Shown here one piece after another: positions 43,665-52,376 of a stretch of 64,000 nucleotides of DNA. Each line of letters starts with the position of its first letter. Within the stretch, counting starts at the first letter, position 1. Location of the stretch: NCBI RefSeq assembly GCF_004745955.1, contig NZ_SRLD01000007.1, positions 62,001 to 126,000 of the forward strand, read 5' to 3'. The translations under genes and the position numbers were made by a program. Origin of the DNA: Hymenobacter elongatus (GTDB taxonomy: Bacteria > Bacteroidota > Bacteroidia > Cytophagales > Hymenobacteraceae). The notes under the pieces are model-generated. The model had not been told where the DNA came from, did no database searches, and saw only the letters and a program-made list of their open reading frames with translations.

Positions 43665-45134
43665 ATGCGCATAGCAGCACTCACTGCCTTTCTGCTCGGC
43701 ACAGTCACCTTCAGCCAGGCCCAGACCTTCGAGCCGGGCCTGGTAGTAGTCACCAGCGGCGACACGCTTCGGGGCGAGATAGAAAACAGCTACTGGGTCG
43801 AAACGCCCACCACGGTTCGCTTCCGGACCGTGCCCACGGCGGAGGCCACGACCTACGATGCCACGCAGCTGCGCCTGTTCCGGCTGGGCAGCGGGCGGTA
43901 TTTCCGGAGCGAGTCGCTGCCGGTCGACCGCACGGCCGGCATCCGGAACAACTACCAGACCGAGTACCTGACCGGGCAGAAAGTCGCGGCCCCAAAGCCG
44001 GAAACGGTATTTGCCGAAGTACTGATCGAAGGCCCCGCCCCGCTGCTGCGCCTGAATCTGGCCCGCGGCACCCACTACTTCGTGCGGCGCGAAAACAAGG
44101 ACTACATCGATCTGGCCGACCGGCAGTTTGTGCGCGTCGATCAGGCGGGTCAGCGCAACATCATCACCGGCAACGACTACCGGGGCCAGCTGGGTGTGCT
44201 CTTCGGCGACTGCGCCGCCGCCACGCAGGCCATAGCTTCGGCCGCCTTTACACCGGCGGGCCTGGCAACGGTGGTGCAGGCCTACAACCAGCGCTGCTCC
44301 GGCGCGGCTCAGCCTGGCACCAGCTTCCTGAAGCCCGCCCGCCCCAAGCGGGTTGTTGTCGTGAATGCCGGGGTGTTGGGGGGCATTCAGCTCAACCGGC
44401 TGGTCTTCACCCGCGCAGAGTCCGATTACGGGGCCGGTGACGCCAACCAGGAAGGCAGCCCGTTGGATGGGGTGAATTTTGCCAGCCGCCCCCACCCCAT
44501 TGGCGGTCTGTACGCGGATGTGCTGCTGGCCGGCCGCGCATTTGCCCTGCACGCCGACCTCACGCTGACCCGCTTGGGCCAGACAGGCAAGCTGCCCGCG
44601 CAGGGAGCGTTGCCGGCGGGCGAATACCGCTGGAAAGGCCTGCTCTACACGGCCCGCACGGGCATGCGCTACTTTTTGCCGACAAGCCAGGTGCGCCGCC
44701 AGTTCTTTGTGGGCACCGGCCTGGCCCTCGATTATGTCAACATCAGCGAAACCAGCCTGCGCTACGGCAATGGTCAGCCCCGCACCGGGGCGGGCGGCAT
44801 AGTGGTAGCCGGCAGCGGCTCCTTCCTGGCGGCTGCCACGCGCACCAACAATACCCGGGGCCTTACCGATTCCAACAGAGGGTTTCCTTACGCTATTCGG
44901 TCGTTTCCGTACCTGGAGCTGGGCCTGCGCCAGGGCCGGTTTACTGCCACCCTCGACGCCCGCGCCCATTTGAGTGGCAGCTACCGAGACGAGCTGGTCA
45001 TTGACCAGGTGCTGCGGACCCCGGATAATGTGGTGTATGCCTACAGCAACCCCAGGTATTCTACCCGGCTCTGGCTGTTCAATGCCCTGCTGGGCTACCA
45101 GCTCAGCAAGGGCGACAACAAGGCCAGCCGCTAG
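43665..45134 (+). CDS. Predicted outer-membrane beta-barrel protein of unknown function
   Basis: 489 residues from the ATG at 43665 with signal peptide RIAALTAFLLGTVTFSQA. The N-terminal region (VVVTSGDTLRGEIENSYWVE, VRFRTVPTAEATTYDATQLR) is a soluble beta domain seen at the start of many Cytophagales surface proteins. A short cysteine-bearing helical segment, FGDCAAATQAIASAAF, follows. The rest is made of alternating hydrophobic strands (GGIQLNRLVFTRAES, MRYFLPTSQVRRQFFVGTGL) typical of PorT-like barrels. I cannot assign a function. It is monocistronic, with repeat elements on both sides. Confidence 0.75.
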   Translation: MRIAALTAFLLGTVTFSQAQTFEPGLVVVTSGDTLRGEIENSYWVETPTTVRFRTVPTAEATTYDATQLRLFRLGSGRYFRSESLPVDRTAGIRNNYQTEYLTGQKVAAPKPETVFAEVLIEGPAPLLRLNLARGTHYFVRRENKDYIDLADRQFVRVDQAGQRNIITGNDYRGQLGVLFGDCAAATQAIASAAFTPAGLATVVQAYNQRCSGAAQPGTSFLKPARPKRVVVVNAGVLGGIQLNRLVFTRAESDYGAGDANQEGSPLDGVNFASRPHPIGGLYADVLLAGRAFALHADLTLTRLGQTGKLPAQGALPAGEYRWKGLLYTARTGMRYFLPTSQVRRQFFVGTGLALDYVNISETSLRYGNGQPRTGAGGIVVAGSGSFLAAATRTNNTRGLTDSNRGFPYAIRSFPYLELGLRQGRFTATLDARAHLSGSYRDELVIDQVLRTPDNVVYAYSNPRYSTRLWLFNALLGYQLSKGDNKASR

Positions 45135-45145
45135 GCGGAGCAAGT

Positions 45146-45464
45146 AGACTCGTTCCTGATATAAAGCGACACGAAAAAAGAACGTCCTGCTGAGCAAAGT
45201 CGAAGCATCTCTACCGCAGTGGTACTTAGAGCAAATTTCAGGTCGGTGTACGGCATGTATAGACGCGACCCTTCGCGTCTCGGCGTTGAACGATGCGGGA
45301 ACACCAAACGGCGCGAACAGCAGACGCGAAGGGTCGCGTCGCTACACCCCTACACCAACCCAAGAACCGATCTAGCAGTGCGGTAGAGATGCTTCGATTG
45401 CGCGGACGCCAGATGAGCATGACAGCCAAATGGTAGCATCGGTTCCTGATTCAGGAACAAGTCT
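45146..45464. repeat. Nested repeat: shell F, core P (copy 6) split by element R
   Basis: Shell F ends are AGACTCGTTCCTGAT and ATTCAGGAACAAGTCT. Core P runs 45184-45423, and its centre is interrupted by the 148-bp element R at 45227-45374. With R removed, the core reads like the other P copies. Confidence 0.8.
45227..45374. repeat. 148-bp element R, copy 1
   Basis: Starts TAGAGCAAATTTCAGGTCGG and ends AAGAACCGATCTA. An internal hairpin is formed by GACGCGACCCTTCGCGTCT and AGACGCGAAGGGTCGCGTC. It is nearly identical to copies at 51974 and 55777. Confidence 0.9.
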
Positions 45465-45536
45465 AGTCGCTAAACAGACCGGTGCATTGGAGCGTGTGAG
45501 CAGCAGCGCTTGTGGGGTATGCAGCCTTCGCCGACC

Positions 45537-45633
45537 GTCATGTCGAGCCGTAGCGAGACATCTCGCGTGCTCCTGTTGCCAGAGTAATCAGATTACTAAG
45601 GCACGCGAGATGTCTCGCGTTGCTCGACATGAC
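45537..45633. repeat. Variant palindromic element P (copy 7)
   Basis: GTCATGTCGAGCCGTAGCGA, then GACATCTCGCGTGC, and the complement GCACGCGAGATGTCTCGC ... GCTCGACATGAC. A half copy, GCACGCGAGGTGGCTCACG, follows near 45678. Confidence 0.8.
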
Positions 45634-45925
45634 GTTCTCATTACTCGCTGTCCACACAGCCTGGGACATGAGTACCATGGCACGCGAGGTGGCTCACGCT
45701 GTTCGACATGACGGTCTGTTCCTACGCTTTGCCAACATCGTCATCTTTCGGGTGCGAGATACTCTGGCTGTGCGGCCACCAGATCATGTTGCGCACACCA
45801 CCACAGCCGAGCAGCGCCAAAGCACTGAAAGCCCAGCTACATAATGCCGGTTGTGGGGTGCTGCCGACCTTTTCCGGCCGTTTTCACGTAGAAACCACCT
45901 TCGCGCACCCTTCGCCCTGGTTTCT

Positions 45926-47452
45926 ATGAATACTTCCGCTACCCCTGCTGCCGAGCAAAACCCCGACGTTGTCCTGATTGGGGCGGGCATTATGAGCGCT
46001 ACGCTGGGCATGATGCTCAAAGAGCTGCAGCCCGATCTGACCATCGCCATTGTGGAGCGCCTCGACGTGGCCGCCGCCGAAAGCTCCGACGCCTGGAACA
46101 ACGCCGGCACCGGCCACTCGGCCTTTTGTGAGCTCAACTACACCCCGCAGCGCCCCGATGGCTCCGTCGACATCAGCAAGGCCATCGGCATCGCCGAGTC
46201 GTTCGAGGTATCGAAGCAGTTCTGGACGTTTCTGGCCGAGAAATACGCCGTAACGGAGCTGCAGCGCTTCATCAACCACATTCCGCACATGAGCTTCGTG
46301 TGGGGGGCCGACAACGTGGAGTTTCTGCGCCAGCGCCACGCGGCCCTCACCGGGTCGCCGCTGTTTCGGGGCATGCAGTTTTCCGATACGCCCGCCCAGA
46401 TTCAGCAGTGGATGCCGCTGGTGATGGAAGGCCGCGACCCGGCGCAGCCCGTGGCCGCCACCTCCATGGCGCTGGGCACCGATGTCAACTTTGGCTCCCT
46501 CACGCGGGGCATGTTCACGCTGCTGCAGCAAAAGCCCGGCGTCACGTTCTATTTCAACCACGAGGTAGACAAGCTGCGCCGCGACGAGGATACGCGTTGG
46601 CGCGTGAAAGCCACCAACCGCCACAGCGACGAACCCCTGGAGCTGCACGCCGCCTTCGTGTTTATCGGGGCCGGCGGCGGCTCGCTGCCGCTGCTCGAAA
46701 AGTCCGATATTCCGGAGGGCCACGGCTTCGGCGGCTTTCCCGTGAGCGGGCAGTGGCTGAAATGCGTGAATCCGGCCGTCATTGCGCGCCACGAGGCGAA
46801 GGTGTACGGCAAAGCGGCCGTCGGCTCGCCGCCCATGTCGGTGCCCCACCTCGACACGCGCATGATCAACGGCAAGCGGGAGCTGCTGTTTGGGCCCTAC
46901 GCGGGCTTCACCACCAAATTTCTCAAGAAGGGCTCCTTTTTCGATTTGCCGGCTTCCATCCGCGCGGGCAACCTGCGCCCCATGCTCATGGCCGGCATCA
47001 AAAATATTCCGCTCACCCGCTACCTCATCAATCAGGTGCGGCAGTCACCGGACGACCGGTTGGCGGCCTTGAAAGAATACATGCCCCATGCCCGGCCCGA
47101 AGACTGGCAGCTGGAAATAGCCGGCCAGCGGGTGCAGGTCATTAAAAAAGATGCCAAGGAAGGCGGCATCCTCGAATTCGGCACCGAAGTCGTCAGCGCC
47201 GCCGACGGCTCCATTGCCGCGCTGCTGGGCGCGTCGCCGGGGGCCTCCACGGCTGTTTCCATCATGGTCACGCTGATTCAGCGCTGCTTCCCGGCCCAGG
47301 GCGCGTCGCCGGAGTGGCAGGCCCGGTTTCGGGAGATGATTCCGTCGTTCGGCCACCAGCTCAACGACCAGCCGCAGCTGCTGGAGCAAATCCGGACCCA
47401 CACCAGCGCCGTGCTAGGCCTCACCGCTACCCCCCCGCTGGATGGCCGATAA
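45926..47452 (+). CDS. mqo: Malate:quinone oxidoreductase
   Basis: 508 residues from the ATG at 45926. The FAD-binding motif is DVVLIGAGIMSATLGMML, followed by VERLDVAAAESSDAWNNAGT with the conserved GTGHSAFCELNYTP stretch. FIGAGGGSLPLLEKSDIPEG, HLDTRMINGKRELLFGPYAG and LLGASPGASTAVSIM are family blocks along the length. It oxidises malate to oxaloacetate at the membrane and passes electrons to quinone, in place of or beside NAD-malate dehydrogenase. Its TAA stop is followed immediately by a repeat element. The frame is open upstream to 45851, but those residues are not conserved. Confidence 0.95.
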   Translation: MNTSATPAAEQNPDVVLIGAGIMSATLGMMLKELQPDLTIAIVERLDVAAAESSDAWNNAGTGHSAFCELNYTPQRPDGSVDISKAIGIAESFEVSKQFWTFLAEKYAVTELQRFINHIPHMSFVWGADNVEFLRQRHAALTGSPLFRGMQFSDTPAQIQQWMPLVMEGRDPAQPVAATSMALGTDVNFGSLTRGMFTLLQQKPGVTFYFNHEVDKLRRDEDTRWRVKATNRHSDEPLELHAAFVFIGAGGGSLPLLEKSDIPEGHGFGGFPVSGQWLKCVNPAVIARHEAKVYGKAAVGSPPMSVPHLDTRMINGKRELLFGPYAGFTTKFLKKGSFFDLPASIRAGNLRPMLMAGIKNIPLTRYLINQVRQSPDDRLAALKEYMPHARPEDWQLEIAGQRVQVIKKDAKEGGILEFGTEVVSAADGSIAALLGASPGASTAVSIMVTLIQRCFPAQGASPEWQARFREMIPSFGHQLNDQPQLLEQIRTHTSAVLGLTATPPLDGR

Positions 47453-47753
47453 GAGCGTGTCTGGAATTGTTCAAAAACGCCGATTCCGTGTCATGCTTAA
47501 TCTGACGTCCGCTTGTCGAAGCATCTCGCGTGCCGTGGTAATTTGAGTACTACTGCACGCGAGATGCTTCGACAAGCGGACGTCAGATTAAGCATGACAC
47601 GAAAAGAAGCTGTTTAGAAAGTCGCCAGAACGCATAGTTGCGTCTCGTCGTTGGGTGATACCCGCAGTTTCCGTTCAACGACGAGACGCAACTATGCGTC
47701 TCTACATCGGCGAACCGACTTTCTAAACAGCTTCAAGTGAAATCCCAAACACG
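47453..47753. repeat. Composite repeat: shell B holding core P (copy 8) and a shell-A hairpin
   Basis: Shell B begins GAGCGTGTCTGGAATTGTTC directly after the mqo stop and ends AAATCCCAAACACG. Inside are core P (47488-47600, nearly perfect arms) and an A element (47606-47734) with exact 19-bp ends GAAGCTGTTTAGAAAGTCG/CGACTTTCTAAACAGCTTC. The interior of that A element is a 23-bp hairpin, CGCATAGTTGCGTCTCGTCG and its complement. Confidence 0.85.
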
Positions 47754-47786
47754 TCCCGGAGCAAGCAGGAGCATTTTAAAAGTAGT

Positions 47787-47886
47787 GAAGCTATTCAGGA
47801 AGTCTGTCGAACGTCATGCTTCCTCTGGCGTCCGCTTGTCGAAGCATGACGCTCTGTTGGGTTTTAGCGGCTTCCTAAACAGCTTC
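47787..47886. repeat. Shell A with shortened core P (copy 9)
   Basis: The ends are GAAGCTATTCAGGAAGTCT and GGCTTCCTAAACAGCTTC. The core is reduced to one arm, GTCATGCTTCCTCTGGCGTC ... GAAGCATGAC. A similar reduced copy lies at 52175-52233. Confidence 0.8.
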
Positions 47887-47903
47887 ACCCACAACAGGAC
47901 TAC

Positions 47904-47987
47904 AGGTAGGCACCCTTGGTAAAAGTTCGTGGGGTGCCTACCTACGCAGGTAGGCACGCCTGGTAAAAGTTCGTAGGGTGCCTACCT
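47904..47987. repeat. Two tandem 40-bp hairpin units
   Basis: Units at 47904-47943 and 47948-47987, four bases apart, each with AGGTAGGCAC and GTGCCTACCT arms around a GGTAAAAGTTCGT centre. They differ at only a few positions. They could form two adjacent stem-loops or one large cruciform. Confidence 0.8.
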
Positions 47988-48069
47988 CCTCCTGACAGCG
48001 GCCCCTACCACCACAACACGTTGCGAAGGCGCGACTACCCACACAAATCCCTTGTCAGACAGCGGCGCA

Positions 48070-48873
48070 CTATGGCTTGGTGGCTACCACCGAATACACC
48101 AGCGGAGTCTGCTGGCCAAGTGGGCCAATGTGGTAGCCGCCCTCGGGCAGCGCAATGGTGTGGGCAAAGCAATTGTAGGGCGAATAGTCGTATTCGGCGA
48201 AGCTGGTGAGCTGCAGGCCCTGGTGCAGCAGGCTCCCGATTACCTCGCTCAGACTATGATTCCAGGTGATTGACTGGTGGGTGATGGCAGCCGTGGGGTC
48301 GGCGTAGGTGCCGGTTTCCGTTTCCTCGATGGGGCCGGTGTTGAAATAGCTGTATTCCAGGCGCGTGAAATCGTTGTTGAACATCCATACCAGCGGGTGA
48401 AACTCCACGAGCACCAGCCGGCCGCCGGGGCGCAGGTAGCGGCTTACCAGAGTCGCCCACCGGGTCAGATCGGGAAGCCAGCCAAGCACGCCGTAGCTCG
48501 TGAATACGACGTCGAACCGGGCCTCGGGCAGGTGGTCGGGCAGGTCGTAGAGGTCGCAGCAAATGAACTCGGCGGGTATGCCCAGCGCTGTGCTCAGCTG
48601 CCGGGCCGCAGCGATGGCCGCGTCCGACAGATCGACGCCGGTGACCTGAGCCCCCAGCCGGGCCAACGACAGCGTATCCTGCCCAAAATGACACTGCAGA
48701 TGCAGCAGGCGCTGGCCGGCCACCTCGCCCAGCAGGCCCAGTTCGATGCTATTCAGCGACGACTGGCCGGCTTTGAAGGCCTCCACGGCGTAGAAATCGG
48801 ATGCCAGGTGCGGGCCGGTTCGAGCGTTCCAGAGGGCACGGTTGAGGGCGAGGTACTCGGGTGATGTGGGCAT
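48070..48873 (-). CDS. Class I SAM-dependent methyltransferase
   Basis: 267 residues from the ATG at 48873. SAM-binding motif I is RLLHLQCHFGQDTLSLARLG (the common LHLQCHxGxDT variant), with VTGVDLSDAAIAAAR as the acidic motif II, FDVVFTSYGVLGWLPDL as motif IV and LRPGGRLVLVEFHP after it. The C-terminal half (YSYFNTGPIEETETGTYADP) is typical of small-molecule methyltransferases. Substrate unknown. It is divergent from the 48.99-kb gene across 118 bp. An upstream ATG at 48900 would add nine residues. Confidence 0.88.
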   Translation of the reverse strand: MPTSPEYLALNRALWNARTGPHLASDFYAVEAFKAGQSSLNSIELGLLGEVAGQRLLHLQCHFGQDTLSLARLGAQVTGVDLSDAAIAAARQLSTALGIPAEFICCDLYDLPDHLPEARFDVVFTSYGVLGWLPDLTRWATLVSRYLRPGGRLVLVEFHPLVWMFNNDFTRLEYSYFNTGPIEETETGTYADPTAAITHQSITWNHSLSEVIGSLLHQGLQLTSFAEYDYSPYNCFAHTIALPEGGYHIGPLGQQTPLVYSVVATKP

Positions 48874-48991
48874 TAGTAGAGCGCGTTGGACGTTGACCAA
48901 AAGAAGAGCAGCAAGTAATTATAAAAGCGCCGCTTGTCAATCGAAGCTCAACGCTAGCCGTATACCGATTTTGCGCTCCTTTACCGCCCTC

Positions 48992-49393
48992 ATGAACCAC
49001 CCCTTACCAGCCCGCGAGTTTCTGAGTTTGAGCTACCGGGCCGACGTTTGCTTCATCGTCAACCGCATTCTACGGCCCCTGACCGTCATCGAAATTCAAG
49101 AAGCCTATACGCTGATGCTGGATGCGGCCAGCCACTACGGCTGCCAGCACTGGCTCGTCGATCTGCGCCGCTATACTACCTACCGCCCGCAGCTGATGAG
49201 CAGTTTTTTTCCGCAGCCCGGCGACCAGCCTGGTTCCCTGACCTATCTGGCCTATCTGGTGGCCCCGGCCCTGCTGCATGAAATGGAGGGAAACGGCGAT
49301 GTTCCTTCCCCCGACTCCTACGAGGGCCGGGCCTACCGGGCTCACATTTTTGTGGATGAGCTGGCCGCCTACGACTGGCTGAGCCACACCTGA
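48992..49393 (+). CDS. Conserved small protein, possibly STAS/SpoIIAA-like
   Basis: 133 residues from the ATG at 48992. FLSLSYRADVCFIVNRILRP, IEIQEAYTLMLDAASHYG and HWLVDLRRYTTYRPQ give the strand-strand-helix-strand order and the WLVDLR edge strand seen in SpoIIAA/STAS-like folds common in Hymenobacter genomes. It has no enzyme motif. The C-terminus (AYRAHIFVDELAAYDWL) is a final strand-helix. Function unknown; if STAS-like it could be a partner of SpoIIE-type phosphatases, but that is speculation. Confidence 0.6.
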   Translation: MNHPLPAREFLSLSYRADVCFIVNRILRPLTVIEIQEAYTLMLDAASHYGCQHWLVDLRRYTTYRPQLMSSFFPQPGDQPGSLTYLAYLVAPALLHEMEGNGDVPSPDSYEGRAYRAHIFVDELAAYDWLSHT

Positions 49394-49429
49394 TTTCAAC
49401 GCTTATTTTCTGGCGAACCAACCCGTAAG

Positions 49430-49530
49430 CAGCGCCGATTCCGTCAGTCTGCCTCTGGCGTCTGCGCAGTCGAAACATCTTGCGCGCAGAAGCCATCAGA
49501 CTACCATACCACGCGAGATGCGGTGCGCCG
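49430..49530. repeat. Degenerate B/P-type element
   Basis: GCGCCGATTCCGTCAGTCTG, GGCGTCTGCGCAGTCGAAACA and CCACGCGAGATGCGGTG are recognisable pieces of shell B and core P with many changes. Confidence 0.5.
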
Positions 49531-49544
49531 CACGACAGGCATAG

Positions 49545-50492
49545 TTACACCAACGCCGCTCCCTCCTTTTTCGGGGGCAGCAGCACCTCGGCCAGCATGC
49601 AGCGGGCACTGCCGCCCCCGATGGTTTCGATGGTGGGAATGGGCAGCGGCACCAGCTCGCAGTAGCGCTCCAGCACCTGGCGCTGCCCCAACGTGAGGGC
49701 CTCCCACGCCCGCTGCGACAGTACCAGCAATTCGGCACCCGTGGCAGCGCGCAACGCGAGCATATTGCCGGCAAATTGCGCGACCTGCCCCAGCGAAATG
49801 GCCACGATTTCGTACCCCGTAGTCGTTAGCGCCGCCACCACGGCGGCCCGCTCGGTGCCAGCAGTAATGCTCTCCAGACACACCACCGCAAACCGCTCGC
49901 CCAGGCCCATCATCACGTTGGTGTGGTAAATTTCCTGGTGCTGCTGGTCGTAGGAGTGAAAAACGACCGGCCGGTAGCCCAGCGTTTCGGCCACTTTCGC
50001 CACCAGCGCGGCATCGGTGCGCACCGAGATGCTGGCATAGGCCAGGCGGTGCGCATGGTCGAAGATGAGGCTGCCCGTGCCTTCCAGAAACCGCCCCTGC
50101 TGCTCGTAGGGCGACCAGTCCAGGACTTCGGCGAGCATAAACTGCTGCTCCAGGCTGGCCAGGATATCAGCCCGCCGCTCAGGGCGGCGGTTGGGAGCAC
50201 ACATGGGGTAGAGCAGCACCCGGCCATCGGGGTGCATCGTAAGCCAGTTGTTGGGGAAAACGGCATCGGGCTTGGCGGGCTCCGGCGTATCGTCGAACAC
50301 CAGCACCCGCAGGCCTTTGGCCCGTAGCGTGGCGGCCACGTTGTCGAACTCGGCAAAGGCCTGGGCTTGTATCTGGGCTTCGGTCAGCCCCGCCAGTGTT
50401 TGCTGAAAATGGTTGGAGGCCGCCGTTTCAGCATTGAAAGCAAAACGAGCGGGCCGCACGAGGAAAACGGTACTGGCAGACGGCAACGACAT
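49545..50492 (-). CDS. ctlX: Citrulline hydrolase CtlX (amidinotransferase-fold)
   Basis: 315 residues. It starts VFLVRPARFAFNAETAASNH and has the family blocks KPDAVFPNNWLTMHPDGRVL (metal/substrate acids), LIFDHAHRLAYASISVRTD and YHTNVMMGLGERFAVVCLES with the catalytic histidine. The final IGGGSARCMLAEVLLP carries the nucleophilic cysteine. This is the ctlX branch of the guanidino-group-modifying superfamily, which breaks down citrulline to ornithine, ammonia and CO2. No arginine-deiminase operon is adjacent. It is monocistronic. Confidence 0.88.
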   Translation of the reverse strand: MSLPSASTVFLVRPARFAFNAETAASNHFQQTLAGLTEAQIQAQAFAEFDNVAATLRAKGLRVLVFDDTPEPAKPDAVFPNNWLTMHPDGRVLLYPMCAPNRRPERRADILASLEQQFMLAEVLDWSPYEQQGRFLEGTGSLIFDHAHRLAYASISVRTDAALVAKVAETLGYRPVVFHSYDQQHQEIYHTNVMMGLGERFAVVCLESITAGTERAAVVAALTTTGYEIVAISLGQVAQFAGNMLALRAATGAELLVLSQRAWEALTLGQRQVLERYCELVPLPIPTIETIGGGSARCMLAEVLLPPKKEGAALV

Positions 50493-50629
50493 ACACGGGC
50501 GAACAAGTAAGGCCGCAAGTAGGGCAAAGCGAGGCTGCCAAACAATGTGCCTCCCACCCTACGCGGCGCGCCGGCAGCGCCGAGCTCGAAACCTATGCCG
50601 GAGGCTGCCCCCAGGGCCGGCAGCACGCG

Positions 50630-51058
50630 CTACAGCCGGGCGCCGTCGGTTACTACAAATGACTTGAGCAGATACATCATTTCCTCATCGATAGACGGCA
50701 AATGAGCATTCAGGAAGTGGGAGCGGTAGGGGTCGATATAGCCCGTGAGGCGTATAAAATCCTCCCCTGACAACGCCTGAAAACCCATCGACCAATCCAT
50801 GAAGATTCGGTTCTGTACGGGGCCATCGGATAGCACACACACGCGGGTATGCCGGTGGTCGGCCTGAATTCTGGCGTACATAGTCTGTACCACGTCGGCC
50901 TCTCCTTCCAGCACCTGCAAAAAATTACCGTTGCCATAGAGCAGCAGCCCCGTGATGCCCAGGCGGCTATTGTTGGCCCGCGCCTGCTGGAGTATGAATC
51001 GCAGGGCCGCATTGGTTGGCAGCCCTATTGCACAGCTCTGATAGACGATATGGTGCAT
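50630..51058 (-). CDS. BLUF-domain blue-light receptor protein
   Basis: 142 residues from the ATG at 51058. The BLUF flavin site is complete: HHIVYQSCA (Tyr 6), ARANNSRLGITGLLLYGNGN (Asn 30) and NFLQVLEG (Gln 48), with FMDWSMGF (Trp 89, Met 91) closing the pocket. A helical tail of about 45 residues follows and there is no effector domain, so it is a short BLUF protein that acts by binding a partner. It sits just downstream of a methyltransferase gene on the same strand with the repeat-free 51.1-kb gap between them. The partner is unknown. Confidence 0.9.
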   Translation of the reverse strand: MHHIVYQSCAIGLPTNAALRFILQQARANNSRLGITGLLLYGNGNFLQVLEGEADVVQTMYARIQADHRHTRVCVLSDGPVQNRIFMDWSMGFQALSGEDFIRLTGYIDPYRSHFLNAHLPSIDEEMMYLLKSFVVTDGARL

Positions 51059-51180
51059 GTTAGCAGGATCAAGCGTAGAATCCGGACACGCGTAGTCGCC
51101 TACCTGGGGCGCAGCGTTGATACTACTGTGGCTATCAAAACCAATATAGCGAATCGCCCCTCGGCAAACAAGCTGCACCG

Positions 51181-51849
51181 TCAGTGCCCGGCAGGAGCTT
51201 TGTGCACGCGCCCGACTACGGCAAAGAGCGGATCGGAGCGGCCAGGCCGGGGGCTGCGGTCGAGCAGCTCGATGCGGTGCCAGCCGCCCGCCGCCTGCAG
51301 ATACTGCCGTACCAGCGCCAAGTGGCCCGCGTCGTCGAGCGCATGCCAGGCGGCTACGGCTTTGCTGGGGAAGCAGCGGTTGGAAAAGGTGATGACCAGC
51401 GGCGCAGCGGAGCGCAGCACGCGGGCCAGCTCGCGCAGCACGGCCACGGGCTGGGTCAGGTAGTCGATGGAAACGCAGATAGCCGCCCCGTCGAAGGTGT
51501 CATCGTCGAAAGGCAGGCTGGGCTGCTGGTTCAGGTCCTGCACCACGCAGGCGGCCAGCCGGGGGTTGGCGCGCAGCTCGGCTTCGTTCATGCCCAGACC
51601 CACCACCCGCTCGTAGGGCACCTCCGGCGGCAGGTGGCTCACCCAGCTGCTCATCAGGTCGAGCAGCGTGCCGTGGGCCGGAAAATACTCGCGGTAGAGC
51701 TGGGTAACGGCGGCAATAGCCGCGTCGTCGATGTGGGTAACGAAGCGGGGCTGCTGGTAGAACTCCGCGTCGGGACTTTCGTCCTGCCGCCGAAAAATAT
51801 GCGCCGGTAAAAGCGGCGTAGAAGCAGAGTCAGATGTGTCGGGAGTCAT
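51181..51849 (-). CDS. Class I SAM-dependent methyltransferase
   Basis: 222 residues. The SAM region is unusual for motif I (HGTLLDLMSSWVSHLPPEVP, lacking the GxGxG), then RVVGLGMNEAELRANPRL and DLNQQPSLPFDDDTFDGAAI with CVSIDYLTQPVAVLRELARV. This LDLMSSWVSHLP family is a known variant among proteobacterial and Bacteroidota methyltransferases of unknown substrate. The C-terminus is basic. The BLUF gene follows 122 bp after its stop on the same strand, so light-linked co-expression is possible but unproven. Confidence 0.82.
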   Translation of the reverse strand: MTPDTSDSASTPLLPAHIFRRQDESPDAEFYQQPRFVTHIDDAAIAAVTQLYREYFPAHGTLLDLMSSWVSHLPPEVPYERVVGLGMNEAELRANPRLAACVVQDLNQQPSLPFDDDTFDGAAICVSIDYLTQPVAVLRELARVLRSAAPLVITFSNRCFPSKAVAAWHALDDAGHLALVRQYLQAAGGWHRIELLDRSPRPGRSDPLFAVVGRVHKAPAGH

Positions 51850-51973
51850 ACAGAAGCAGCTACTGGTTCACATGCGGCCAGTCGGGCGACTGGCCATCTG
51901 CTTTGCAACCCCGCTGGGGCGCCAGAGTTCTGATTTTGTTCTTTGCCATTGGCAGAAGGTCGAATTACCATTT

Positions 51974-52121
51974 TAGAACAAATTTCAGGTCGGTGTACGG
52001 CATGTAGCGACGCGACCCTTCGCGTCTCGGCGTTGAACGATGCGGGAACATTAAACGGCGCGAACAGCAGACGCGAAGGGTCGCGTCTCTACACCCCTAC
52101 AGCAACCCAAGAACCGCTCTA
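51974..52121. repeat. 148-bp element R, copy 2
   Basis: Same length and sequence as the other R copies, from TAGAACAAATTTCAGGTCGG to AAGAACCGCTCTA. It is not inside a P core here. A reduced A/P element (52175-52233) and a B-like right end, AATTCCCAAACACACC, follow. Confidence 0.9.
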
Positions 52122-52376
52122 GAACCTCGCGGCCAACTTTGAATACCGAAAAGCACCGGAAAGCCTTGTTAAGCAAGCTATTCAGGAAGTCTAACGTCAT
52201 GCTTGATCTGGCGTCCGCTTATCGAAGCATGACGCAAACGGGGGTTTCGCCAATTCCCAAACACACCCTACACAACATAAAAGCGCTGTAGCCACGCGAA
52301 GAGGTGGTCCCATCCGGTAGTAGGTCAGGCGGGCGCCTCATCAAAACCAGGCTAACCAGGTTTCACGCTGCCCGCG

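Noticed and set aside
43614-45197. 527-codon open frame antisense to the beta-barrel gene
   Set aside because: Arginine/alanine/glycine/glutamine-rich shadow frame in high-GC DNA. The plus-strand gene has a signal peptide and strand pattern.
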